A stretch of 64,000 nucleotides of DNA from Massilia eburnea. Lineage in GTDB: Bacteria; Pseudomonadota; Gammaproteobacteria; Burkholderiales; Burkholderiaceae_D. This document shows, in pieces, positions 38,622 to 46,884 of this stretch (the first letter of the stretch is position 1; each line of letters starts with the position of its first letter). Made by a program: the position numbers and the translations under genes. Below the pieces are notes generated by a model that had not been told where the DNA came from, made no database searches, and worked only from the letters and a program-made list of their open reading frames with translations. The stretch lies in the NCBI RefSeq assembly GCF_009720745.1, contig NZ_WNKX01000012.1, positions 62,001 to 126,000 on the forward strand. Reading direction: 5' to 3'.

Positions 38622-40331
38622 ATGCTCGCCCAACAAAAGCAAGAGATCATTTCCCTGTTCCAGGCCGCCCTCGCGCCGATCCTGGAAGGTTCCGACGTTA
38701 AAGCCAACGTGGTGCTGGAGCGCCCGCGCGATGCTTCGCACGGCGACGTCGCCTGCAATATCGCCATGCAGCTGGCCAAACAGCTGAAAATGAACCCGCG
38801 CGAACTGGCGCAGAAGATCGTCACCGCCCTGCTGGACAACCCGGCCGGCAAGCAGCTGGTCGCCGCCGCCGACATCGCCGGCCCGGGCTTCATCAACTTG
38901 CGCGTGACCGACGCTGCAAAGCAGTCCGTGGTCAAGAGCGTGCTGCAGCAGGGGGCCACCTTCGGCCAGAGCGAATCGCTGGCCGGCAAGAACGTGATCA
39001 TCGAATTCGTGTCCGCCAACCCGACCGGCCCGCTGCACGTGGGCCACGGCCGCCAGGCAGCACTGGGCGACGCCCTGTCCTCGCTGTTCGAAGCGCAAGG
39101 CGCCAAGGTCACCCGCGAGTTCTATTACAACGACGCCGGCGTGCAGATCCAGACCCTGGCCAATTCGGTCCAGTGCCGCGCCAAGGGCTTCAAGCCGGGC
39201 GACGCCGAATGGCCTGAATCGGCCTACAACGGCGACTACATCGCCGACATCGCCGCCGACTTCCTGGCCAAAAAGACCGTATCGGCTTCCGACGGCCAGC
39301 CGGTCACCGCTACCGGCAACGTGGAAGACATCGAAAACATCCGCGCCTTCGCAGTGACCTACCTGCGCAACGAGCAGGACATCGACCTGCAAGCGTTTGG
39401 CGTGAAGTTCGACAACTACTACCTGGAATCCTCGCTGTACTCCGACGGCAAAGTGGAAAAGGCGGTGGAAGCGCTGGTCGCCAACGGCCACACCTACGAA
39501 GACGGCGGCGCGCTGTGGCTGCGCACCACCGACTACGGCGACGACAAGGACCGCGTCATGCGCAAGACCGACGGCGGCTACACCTACTTCGTGCCGGACG
39601 TCGCCTACCACATCGTCAAATTCCAGCGCGGCTTTACCCAGGCCATCAACATCCAAGGTTCCGACCACCACGGCACCATCGCCCGCGTGCGCGCCGGCTT
39701 GCAAGCCGTCGGCCTGGGCATCCCGCAAGGCTTCCCCGACTACGTGCTGCACAAGATGGTCACCGTGATGAAGGATGGCGCGGAGGTGAAGATCTCCAAG
39801 CGCGCCGGTTCCTACGTGACCGTGCGCGACCTGATCGAATGGTCCGGCGGCGGCGACATCACCAAAGGCCGCGATGCCGTGCGCTTCTTCCTGATCTCGC
39901 GCAAAGCCGACACGGAATTCGTGTTCGACGTCGACGTCGCGCTGAAAACTTCGGACGAAAACCCGGTCTACTACGTGCAGTACGCCCACGCACGTATCTG
40001 CCGCATGCTGGCAAACTGGGGCGGCGACGAAGCCTCCGTTGCCAACGTCGACCTGTCGCCGCTGACTGCACCGACCGAAGCAACCTTGCTGGCCACCCTG
40101 GCCCAGTATCCTGAAGTACTGGCCCGCGCCCAGGCCGAACTGGGCCCGCACCAGGTGGCCTTCTACCTGCGCGACCTGGCTGCCGCCCTGCATTCCTTCT
40201 ACTTCGCCGAAAAAGTGCTGGTGGAAGACGAGGCCACCAAGCTGGCCCGCGTGGCACTGATGGTCGCCACCCGCCAGGTGCTGCGCAATGGCCTGGCGCT
40301 GATCGGCGTTTCCGCTCCTAACCAAATGTAA
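38622..40331 (+). CDS. argS: Arginyl-tRNA synthetase
   Basis: This 569-residue class I synthetase has the N-terminal Add1 domain, the HIGH-type motif as HVGHG in [16 protein letters not shown], and a KMSK-type region at [22 protein letters not shown]-terminal DALR anticodon-binding domain (from about residue 445) starts with [14 protein letters not shown]. The start MLAQQK lies downstream of a good promoter. It is followed after 7 bp by a SPOR-domain gene, likely in one operon. Confidence 0.96.
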   Translation: MLAQQKQEIISLFQAALAPILEGSDVKANVVLERPRDASHGDVACNIAMQLAKQLKMNPRELAQKIVTALLDNPAGKQLVAAADIAGPGFINLRVTDAAKQSVVKSVLQQGATFGQSESLAGKNVIIEFVSANPTGPLHVGHGRQAALGDALSSLFEAQGAKVTREFYYNDAGVQIQTLANSVQCRAKGFKPGDAEWPESAYNGDYIADIAADFLAKKTVSASDGQPVTATGNVEDIENIRAFAVTYLRNEQDIDLQAFGVKFDNYYLESSLYSDGKVEKAVEALVANGHTYEDGGALWLRTTDYGDDKDRVMRKTDGGYTYFVPDVAYHIVKFQRGFTQAINIQGSDHHGTIARVRAGLQAVGLGIPQGFPDYVLHKMVTVMKDGAEVKISKRAGSYVTVRDLIEWSGGGDITKGRDAVRFFLISRKADTEFVFDVDVALKTSDENPVYYVQYAHARICRMLANWGGDEASVANVDLSPLTAPTEATLLATLAQYPEVLARAQAELGPHQVAFYLRDLAAALHSFYFAEKVLVEDEATKLARVALMVATRQVLRNGLALIGVSAPNQM

Positions 40332-40338
40332 GGTCCAC

Positions 40339-41040
40339 ATGGCTTTTCGCAATCTGCGTTCTCAGCAAGGTAATACTTTAGTTGGCATCGTTATCGGCCT
40401 GGTGATTGGCCTGGTCATCGCCGTCGTCGTGGCGCTGATGATTACCAAGGGCCAGTCGCCGTTCACCGAGAAGGCGTCGAAGAATGGCAAGCCGACCGAC
40501 GAAGCGTCCGGCCAGATCGCCGATCCGAACAAGCCAATGTACGGCAGCAAGGATGCGGTAAAAAAGGCCAACAGCGAGTTCGAGCGTGAAGCTGCCAAAC
40601 CGACCGCTTCGGACGAACTGCAGAAGGTAGTGGACTCCATCCAGGCCAAGGGCCAGGCTGGCGCGCCGGCGCCTGCACCGGCTGCCAAGCCGCCGGTCGC
40701 CCCGGCTCCCGCCGTCACTTCGCCGGGCGCGCCGCCGCCGGTCAACAGCGCAGCCCCGCCTGCGCAGGCTGCGGCTCCGGCCCCAGCCCTGCCGGGTGAA
40801 GACAAGTTCGTGTACTACCTGCAGGCCGGCGCCTTCCGCGAAGTCGGCGATGCGGAAAACACCCGCGCAAAACTGGCTTTGCTGGGCTTTGAAGCCACCG
40901 TCTCCGACCGCGAGACCGATTCCGGCGTACTGCACCGCGTGCGCATGGGCCCTTTCACGCAGGTGGAAGCCATGAACAAGGTGCGCGCCAAGCTGTCTGA
41001 AAACGGCGTTGATGTGGCGGTAGTGCGTAACCAGAAATAA
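40339..41040 (+). CDS. SPOR domain inner-membrane protein
   Basis: This 233-residue protein has a single N-terminal transmembrane helix (GIVIGLVIGLVIAVVVALMI), a Pro/Ala-rich linker (about 105-150) and a C-terminal SPOR domain (about 155-230, FVYYLQAGAFREVGDAENTR). SPOR domains bind denuded glycan strands at the division septum. The layout resembles FtsN and DedD. It follows argS by 7 bp and precedes a DsbA-like gene by 12 bp, so the three are probably one operon. Confidence 0.9.
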   Translation: MAFRNLRSQQGNTLVGIVIGLVIGLVIAVVVALMITKGQSPFTEKASKNGKPTDEASGQIADPNKPMYGSKDAVKKANSEFEREAAKPTASDELQKVVDSIQAKGQAGAPAPAPAAKPPVAPAPAVTSPGAPPPVNSAAPPAQAAAPAPALPGEDKFVYYLQAGAFREVGDAENTRAKLALLGFEATVSDRETDSGVLHRVRMGPFTQVEAMNKVRAKLSENGVDVAVVRNQK

Positions 41041-41052
41041 GGAATGACCGCG

Positions 41053-41712
41053 ATGATCAAGAAATTCCTGGCCTTGGTACTGTTCGGCGTTTCCTTTGCT
41101 GCGGCAGCGGCGCCCGCGGCGCCGGTGCTCGGCACGGACTACGTGAGGCTGGTGGAACGCCAGCCGGTCGATACTGGCAAGAAGGTCGAAGTCATCGAGT
41201 TCTTTGCCTACTACTGCCCGCATTGCTATGCCTTTGCGCCGGACATCGAGGCCTGGGCCAGGAAACAGGGCGACAACATCGTCTTCAAGCGCGTGCACAT
41301 CGGCTCCGGCCCTTCCGTGCTGCCGCAGCAGAAGCTGTTCTTCTCGCTCGAGTCGATGGGCCTGCTGGAGCAATATCACCTGAAAGTGTTCGACGCCATG
41401 CACGCGCAGCTGGGCGCATTGCGCGACGATGCTGCAGTGATGGACTGGGCTGCCAAGGAAGGCATCGACAAGAAAAGATTCGCGGAGACTTACAGCGGCC
41501 TCGGTGTGTCGGGCAAATTGCGCCACGCCGACCGCATGATGGGCGACTATCGTGTCGATTACTGGCCGATGGTGATCATCGATGGCAAGTACATGACGTC
41601 GCCTGCCCAGGTGAACAAGGGCGCTCCGGCGAAAACCGAAGAGCAAATGCACGCCAACGCCCTGAGCGTGATGGACTTCCTGGTCGCCAAGGCGAAGTCG
41701 GAAAAGCAGTAA
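41053..41712 (+). CDS. dsbA: Thiol:disulfide interchange protein, DsbA type
   Basis: This 219-residue periplasmic oxidase has a signal peptide (IKKFLALVLFGVSFAAAAAP) and the active-site CPHC in FFAYYCPHCYAF. The cis-proline loop reads VDYWPMVIIDGKYM. It forms disulfide bonds in exported proteins. An ATG at 41044 is too close to the AAGGA ribosome-binding site, so the ATG at 41053 is preferred. It lies between the SPOR gene and an SDR gene on the same strand. Confidence 0.9.
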   Translation: MIKKFLALVLFGVSFAAAAAPAAPVLGTDYVRLVERQPVDTGKKVEVIEFFAYYCPHCYAFAPDIEAWARKQGDNIVFKRVHIGSGPSVLPQQKLFFSLESMGLLEQYHLKVFDAMHAQLGALRDDAAVMDWAAKEGIDKKRFAETYSGLGVSGKLRHADRMMGDYRVDYWPMVIIDGKYMTSPAQVNKGAPAKTEEQMHANALSVMDFLVAKAKSEKQ

Positions 41713-41716
41713 GGCC

Positions 41717-42490
41717 TTGAAGCGCGTTTTCATCACCGGCGCGTCCAGCGGTATTGGCGCGGCACTGGCTGCGCATTACGCCGCCCAGGGCTGCACCCTC
41801 GGCTTGCTGGGCCGCCGCGCCGACGCGCTGCAGGCCCTGGCTGCTTCCTTGCCTGATGCTGCGCTCCACCGCTGCTATGCAGTCGACGTGACCGACCATG
41901 GGGCGCTGCGCGCTGCCGCCGAGTCCTTCCTCGGCTATGCCGGCGGCTGCGATATCGTCATCGCCAGCGCGGGTATTTCGCACGGCACCATCACGGAACT
42001 GGCGGAAGATTTACCGGTGTTCGAATCCATCATCGCCACCAACGTTACAGCCACTGTTGCGACGTTTTCTCCCTTTGTTGCCGCCATGCGCGCGCAGGGA
42101 ACGCCGGCGCGGCTGGTCGGCATCGGCAGCGTGGCCGGCGTGCGCGGGCTGCCGGGCGGCGGCGCCTACAGCGCATCCAAAGCCGCGGTGCGCGTGTATT
42201 GCGAGTCGCTGCGGGTTGAATTGCGCGGCAGCGGCATCGAGGTTGTGACCATTGCGCCGGGCTATATCGATACGCCGATGACGAAGAAGAACAAATATGC
42301 GATGCCCTTTTTGATGCAGCCGGAGGCTTTCGCCGCAGCGGCGGCGCGCAGCATCGCGCAAGGTGTCAGCTACCGCGTGATTCCGTGGCAGGCCGGCATG
42401 ATCGCGCGCACCCTGCGCCTGCTGCCGAACTGGCTGTACGACCGGGCTTTCGCCAAGGCGCCGCATAAGGCGCGCAAGGGCACAACATGA
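41717..42490 (+). CDS. SDR family oxidoreductase
   Basis: This 257-residue short-chain dehydrogenase starts at a TTG four bases after the dsbA stop. The cofactor loop VFITGASSGIGAAL, the catalytic serine region IGSVAGVRG and the YSASK motif of GGAYSASKAAVRVY are intact. The C-terminal part contains TIAPGYIDTPM. The substrate is unknown. Its stop overlaps birA by ATGA, so it is part of a chain dsbA-SDR-birA-coaX. Confidence 0.9.
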   Translation: MKRVFITGASSGIGAALAAHYAAQGCTLGLLGRRADALQALAASLPDAALHRCYAVDVTDHGALRAAAESFLGYAGGCDIVIASAGISHGTITELAEDLPVFESIIATNVTATVATFSPFVAAMRAQGTPARLVGIGSVAGVRGLPGGGAYSASKAAVRVYCESLRVELRGSGIEVVTIAPGYIDTPMTKKNKYAMPFLMQPEAFAAAAARSIAQGVSYRVIPWQAGMIARTLRLLPNWLYDRAFAKAPHKARKGTT

Positions 42491-43302
42491 ACGCAACTCC
42501 CCTCTCCTGTGACGCCATCCACGCGCTGGTTGCCGGCAGCGCTTCACATGTCGCCATCGAAGTGGTGGACGAAACCGGGTCCACCAATGCCGACTTGCTC
42601 GCGCGCGTGCCGTCCGCCGGCGCCGCAGGGGCAGATGCGGCCCTTCGCGGCCCGGTGCTGCGCGTGGCCGAGCGCCAGACCGCAGGACGAGGCCGCGCCG
42701 GCCGCAGCTGGCTGTCGGCGCCGGGGGCATCGCTGACTTTTTCGGTGGCGTGGCCGTTCCGCGCGCCGCTGCACCGCATGGTGGGCCTGCCGCTGGCGGT
42801 CGGCGTGGCGCTGGCCGAAACGGTGAACGGACTGGGCGTGCCCGTGCAGCTCAAATGGCCGAACGATATGCTGAAAGACGGCGCCAAGCTGGCCGGCATC
42901 CTGGTGGAAACCCAGGCCGCGCAGGACGGCGTCATCTGGGCAGTCATAGGTTGCGGCATGAACCTGCTGATGCCGGACGAGATGGAGGCAGCCATCGGCC
43001 GCGAGGTCTCCTCGGCGCCATGGCTGGCGCAGATGGACCGCAATGCCCTGCTGGCGCAACTCCTGAGCCGCTTGTGCGCCGTGCTGGCGGAGTTCGACGA
43101 TACCGGCTTTGCCGCCTTCACCGAGCGCTGGAATGCACTGCAGGCATGGCGCGGACAGCCGGTACGCCTGCTCGACCACGGTATCGTCCAGCAGGAAGGC
43201 CTGGCCGCCGGCGTGGACGACCAGGGCCGCCTCCTGCTCGACACACCGGCCGGCCGCGTGGCGCTGCTGTCGGGCGACGTTTCGCTGAGGCTCGCGTCAT
43301 GA
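42487..43302 (+). CDS. birA: Biotin-[acetyl-CoA carboxylase] ligase
   Basis: This 271-residue enzyme attaches biotin to the carrier protein of acetyl-CoA carboxylase. It shows DETGSTNADLLARV, the biotin-binding RQTAGRGRAGRSWLSAPGA and KWPNDMLKDGAKLAGILVET. There is no N-terminal helix-turn-helix, so unlike the E. coli enzyme it cannot act as a DNA-binding repressor of biotin genes. A C-terminal SH3-like domain covers residues 225-270. It overlaps both neighbours by 4 bp. Confidence 0.94.
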   Translation: MNATPLSCDAIHALVAGSASHVAIEVVDETGSTNADLLARVPSAGAAGADAALRGPVLRVAERQTAGRGRAGRSWLSAPGASLTFSVAWPFRAPLHRMVGLPLAVGVALAETVNGLGVPVQLKWPNDMLKDGAKLAGILVETQAAQDGVIWAVIGCGMNLLMPDEMEAAIGREVSSAPWLAQMDRNALLAQLLSRLCAVLAEFDDTGFAAFTERWNALQAWRGQPVRLLDHGIVQQEGLAAGVDDQGRLLLDTPAGRVALLSGDVSLRLAS

Positions 43303-44084
43303 CTTACGACCTGTTGATCGACGCCGGCAATACCCGCATCAAATGGGCCCTCGCCGCCCCAGGCGCCGTCCTCGGCGACTGGGACGCCCACGGCGCCCAC
43401 ATGCACGCCGATGCCGCCGATTTCCCGAGCGCCCTTGCCGCCGCCCTCGCCTCGTGCACCGGTCCGGGCACCGGCGCGCCGGCTGTTGGCCGCGTGCTGA
43501 TTGCTAATGTGGCGGGCCAGGCCGTGCGCGACATGCTGACTGCCTGGCTGGCCGCGCCGCAGTTGGGCATCGCGCAGCCAGCCATCGAATGGTTCGCCTC
43601 CCTGCCGCAACGCGCAGGCGTGCGCAACGCCTATCGCAACCCGTCGCAACTGGGCTGCGACCGTTTCGCCGCCGCGATCGGCGCGCATGCGCTGTGCCCG
43701 GACAAGGACATCGTGGTCGCCAACTGCGGCACTGCCACCACCATCGACGCCATCACCAAGGACGGCACCTTCCTGGGCGGCATGATCCTGCCCGGCCTCG
43801 GGTTGATGGCAAGCAGCCTGGCAAAAAACACCGCCCAGCTGCCGCAGGTCAAACCCGGCAAGCTGCCGGAAGGCTTCGCCAACAACACCGACGACGCCAT
43901 CCTGAGCGGCTGCCTGGCCGCGCAAGCCGGCGCGATCGAACGCGCATTTGAGCTGCACCAGGCCACAGAGTGTATTATTTCGGGCGGCGCCGCGCCTTAT
44001 ATCGCGCCTGCGGTCCCGGTACCGCACCGCCATGTCGACAATATTGTGATGATAGGCCTGCACGCTGCCCTGCGCAGCGCCTGA
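43299..44084 (+). CDS. coaX: Type III pantothenate kinase
   Basis: This 261-residue kinase catalyses the first step of coenzyme A synthesis. It belongs to the ASKHA fold, with phosphate loop DLLIDAGNTRIKWALA, the motifs LGCDRFAAAIGAH and NCGTATTIDAI, and LPGLGLMASSLAKNTAQLP. The start at MTYDLL overlaps the birA stop by ATGA. The birA-coaX pair is common in betaproteobacteria. The enzyme is not inhibited by CoA in studied members; regulation here cannot be read. Confidence 0.95.
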   Translation: MTYDLLIDAGNTRIKWALAAPGAVLGDWDAHGAHMHADAADFPSALAAALASCTGPGTGAPAVGRVLIANVAGQAVRDMLTAWLAAPQLGIAQPAIEWFASLPQRAGVRNAYRNPSQLGCDRFAAAIGAHALCPDKDIVVANCGTATTIDAITKDGTFLGGMILPGLGLMASSLAKNTAQLPQVKPGKLPEGFANNTDDAILSGCLAAQAGAIERAFELHQATECIISGGAAPYIAPAVPVPHRHVDNIVMIGLHAALRSA

Positions 44085-44100
44085 CCTGTATGGAGTGCCC

Positions 44101-44793
44101 GTGCTGAAACTGATCTTCGCCCTGCTGCTTGCCGCCAATGCCGCGCTGTTCGCGTACGGCAAAGGCTATCTCGGCCAGTTCAGCGGCAACGAGCACGAGC
44201 CGGCGCGCCTGCAGAAGCAGCTGAACACCGACAAGCTGCAGCTGGTCAGCGCCAGCAAGGCGGAAGCCGCTGCCGCCGCCGTCGCTCCGCCGCCGCCGGT
44301 GCCGCGCGAGGAACCGGCCACCGTCGCCTGCTTCGAAGTCGGCAACTTCCAGCTGGCCGAAGCCCGCAAGTTCGAAGACCGGTTGGCGCCGCTGGAACTG
44401 GGCGACCGCCAGCAGCGCCACAATGCGCCGGGACAGGAAATCTCCAGCTACATCGTGCATATCCCGCCGCAGGCGAGCCGCGCCGCCGCCGAAAAGAAAG
44501 CCGACGAACTGCGCGCCCTCGGCATCACCAATTTCTTCGTCTTGAATGAAAGCTCGCCGCTGAAGTGGGGCATTTCGCTGGGCGTCTTCCGCACGGAAGC
44601 GGCAGCCCAGGCGCAACTGGCCGCCCTCAACAAGCAAGGCGTGCAGAGCGCGCGCGTGGCGCCGCGCTATACCAGCAACCGTGAGCTGTACTTCCAGTTC
44701 CGCGACATCAGCGAAGATACCAAGGCCCGTATCGCCAAGATCGCCGCCAGGTTCCCCGAGCAGGAAACCCGCGCCTGCACTAGCGCTCGATAA
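44101..44793 (+). CDS. SPOR domain protein
   Basis: This 230-residue protein starts at a GTG preceded by GGAG. One hydrophobic N-terminal segment (LKLIFALLLAANAALFAY) may act as signal anchor. A proline-rich linker lies at about residue 60-75, followed by an SPOR-like domain (SSYIVHIPPQASRAAAEKKA, GISLGVFRTEAAAQAQLAAL). It follows coaX by 16 bp and its end overlaps the convergent rlpA by 14 bp. A peptidoglycan-linked role is inferred. Confidence 0.8.
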   Translation: MLKLIFALLLAANAALFAYGKGYLGQFSGNEHEPARLQKQLNTDKLQLVSASKAEAAAAAVAPPPPVPREEPATVACFEVGNFQLAEARKFEDRLAPLELGDRQQRHNAPGQEISSYIVHIPPQASRAAAEKKADELRALGITNFFVLNESSPLKWGISLGVFRTEAAAQAQLAALNKQGVQSARVAPRYTSNRELYFQFRDISEDTKARIAKIAARFPEQETRACTSAR

Positions 44794-45763
44794 CGATCGG
44801 CTTCAGCTTGAAGTTCGAAGACAGCGCCTTGCCTGCCGCCTGGGCATCTTCACGGCTGGTATAAGGACCGGCGAACAGTCGATAGAACTTGCCCGCCTGC
44901 TCCACGTCCAGCTTCAAGCCCGCATCGCTGGCTTCCAGGCGCTTGCGCAAGCCATCCGCGCCGTCCTCGCGCGAATACGAACCCAGTTGCAGGTAGTAGC
45001 CCGGTTCGGTCGACCCGCCCAATACCGCAGCCCTGGCCTCGTCGCCGCTGGACGACACCAGCATCGGCGCCGCTTTCGGCATCGGCGCGGCCTGTTGCGT
45101 CGGCGCGGGAGCCGGCGCCGAACCGCGCGCGGCAATCATGCGTTCGATCTCGGCCGGCGGGATGTGTTCCACTTCCAGCTGGCTGCTGCCATTGACCAGC
45201 AGGCCAAGCTTCAGCGCCGCCGTGTAGGAAACGTCGATGATGCGCGTCGAATGGAACGGCCCGCGGTCGTTGATGCGCACCACGACCGAATTGCCATTGC
45301 TGATATTGGTCACTCGCGCATAGGACGGAATCGGCAGCGTCGGATGCGCCGCCGTCATCTTGTACATATCGTAGATTTCGCCCGACGAAGTACGCTGGCC
45401 GTGGAATTTCTTGCCGTACCAGGTACCCGGACCGCGCTGCTTGAACTCAGCGCCAAGGGCGGTCGGCTTGTAGGTCTTGCCGAATACGGTATAAGGACGG
45501 TTCGAGTACGGCAGCAGCGGATCGACGCGTACTTCCGCATCGGGCGTTTCGAGCAGGCCGGCCGGGGGATTCACACCGGGACCGTCATCCTGGTAATAGG
45601 CGCCGCGCCCCGAACCTGCAGCAGGCAGTGCGGGAATGCCCGGCGGCGGCTTGGCCGTGACCGGCGCGGGCGGCTTGCGCGACGAAGTTTCCGTCGGCGT
45701 GGTGCCGCAGGCGGCCAGCAGTGCCGCTGCCGCCAGGGGCAAGAGCCGGAACGCGCGCTTCAT
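44780..45763 (-). CDS. rlpA: Septal ring lytic transglycosylase RlpA family lipoprotein
   Basis: This 327-residue protein has a lipoprotein signal ending LLAACGTT. The double-psi beta-barrel of RlpA is visible in GTWYGKKFHGQRTSSGE and VVRINDRGPFHSTRIIDVSY, including the catalytic Asp region (NDRG). A C-terminal SPOR domain (about 248-325, YYLQLGSYSREDGADGLRKR) directs it to denuded glycans. It is the last gene of the rod-shape operon and overlaps rodA by 4 bp. Confidence 0.93.
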   Translation of the reverse strand: MKRAFRLLPLAAAALLAACGTTPTETSSRKPPAPVTAKPPPGIPALPAAGSGRGAYYQDDGPGVNPPAGLLETPDAEVRVDPLLPYSNRPYTVFGKTYKPTALGAEFKQRGPGTWYGKKFHGQRTSSGEIYDMYKMTAAHPTLPIPSYARVTNISNGNSVVVRINDRGPFHSTRIIDVSYTAALKLGLLVNGSSQLEVEHIPPAEIERMIAARGSAPAPAPTQQAAPMPKAAPMLVSSSGDEARAAVLGGSTEPGYYLQLGSYSREDGADGLRKRLEASDAGLKLDVEQAGKFYRLFAGPYTSREDAQAAGKALSSNFKLKPIVIER

Positions 45764-46875
45764 GTCTGCACCAGCTTTCTATGCCGCTGGATCGACATCA
45801 GGATGCCCGAGCCCAGGCCCAGCGTGAGCAGCGCCGTGCCGCCATAGCTGATGAACGGCAGCGGCACGCCCACTACCGGCAGGATGCCGCTCACCATGCC
45901 CATGTTGACGAAGGCGTAGGTAAAGAAGATCATCGTGATCGCACCGGCCAGCAAGCGCGTGAACAGGTTCGGCGCATTGGACGCGATCATCAGCCCGCGC
46001 CCGATCAGCAGCAGATAGAGGAACATCAGGAAAAGGTTACCCACCAGGCCAAACTCCTCGGAAAAGACCGCGAAAATAAAGTCGGTTGTGCGTTCCGGGA
46101 TGAATTCCAGGTGCGCCTGCGTGCCCTGGGTCCAGCCCTTGCCGGTAATGCCGCCCGAGCCGATTGCAATGGTCGACTGGATGATGTGAAAGCCCTTGCC
46201 CAGCGGATCGGAGGTCGGATCGATCAGGGTCATGATGCGTTCGCGCTGGTAGTCGTGCATCATCGACCAGGCGATCGGCAGGCAGGCAGCGCCCATCAGC
46301 ACCAGCGCCAGGATGGCCTTCCATGCCAGACCGGCCAGGAAAATCACGCAAGCGCCGGCCGCCACCACCAGCAGCGCCGTGCCCAGGTCGGGCTGGCGCG
46401 CAATCAGGGCCACCGGCACCAGCAAAAGCAGCGCCCCCAGCGCGTAGGCGTGCCAGCGCAACTGGCCGTGGCGCTGCTGGAAATACCAGGCCAACATCAA
46501 CGGCACCGCGATCTTGGCGAATTCGGAAGGCTGGATCTGCGCAAACCCCAGGTTCAGCCAGCGCCGCGCACCAAGCTTGATGGTGCCGAACAGGGCGACG
46601 GCCAGCAGCAGCGACAAGGTCACGACATAGGCGGGCAGCGCAATGCGCATCATGTTCTGCGGCGAGATATTGGCCACGAACCACATCACCAGGAAGGACA
46701 TGGCGATATTGCGCAACTGGTCCTCGATCTTGCCGGGAATGCCGATGCTGGCCGAGTACAGCGCCACCAGGCTGGTCCCCAGCAGGAACACGATGACCAG
46801 CATCAGCGGGCCATCGAACACCGTCACATAGGGGCGCATGCGCCGCCATAGTGATCGCCTTTCATTGATCGGCAT
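45760..46875 (-). CDS. rodA: Rod shape-determining protein RodA
   Basis: This 371-residue SEDS-family glycosyltransferase polymerises lipid II during cell elongation. It has about 10 membrane segments, with GARRWLNLGFAQIQPSEFAK and the C-terminal SYGGTALLTLGLGSGIL. It works with the PBP2 encoded directly upstream (9 bp gap). Its end overlaps rlpA by ATGA. Length and motifs are normal. Confidence 0.95.
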   Translation of the reverse strand: MPINERRSLWRRMRPYVTVFDGPLMLVIVFLLGTSLVALYSASIGIPGKIEDQLRNIAMSFLVMWFVANISPQNMMRIALPAYVVTLSLLLAVALFGTIKLGARRWLNLGFAQIQPSEFAKIAVPLMLAWYFQQRHGQLRWHAYALGALLLLVPVALIARQPDLGTALLVVAAGACVIFLAGLAWKAILALVLMGAACLPIAWSMMHDYQRERIMTLIDPTSDPLGKGFHIIQSTIAIGSGGITGKGWTQGTQAHLEFIPERTTDFIFAVFSEEFGLVGNLFLMFLYLLLIGRGLMIASNAPNLFTRLLAGAITMIFFTYAFVNMGMVSGILPVVGVPLPFISYGGTALLTLGLGSGILMSIQRHRKLVQT

Positions 46876-46884
46876 GCTGCCTCC

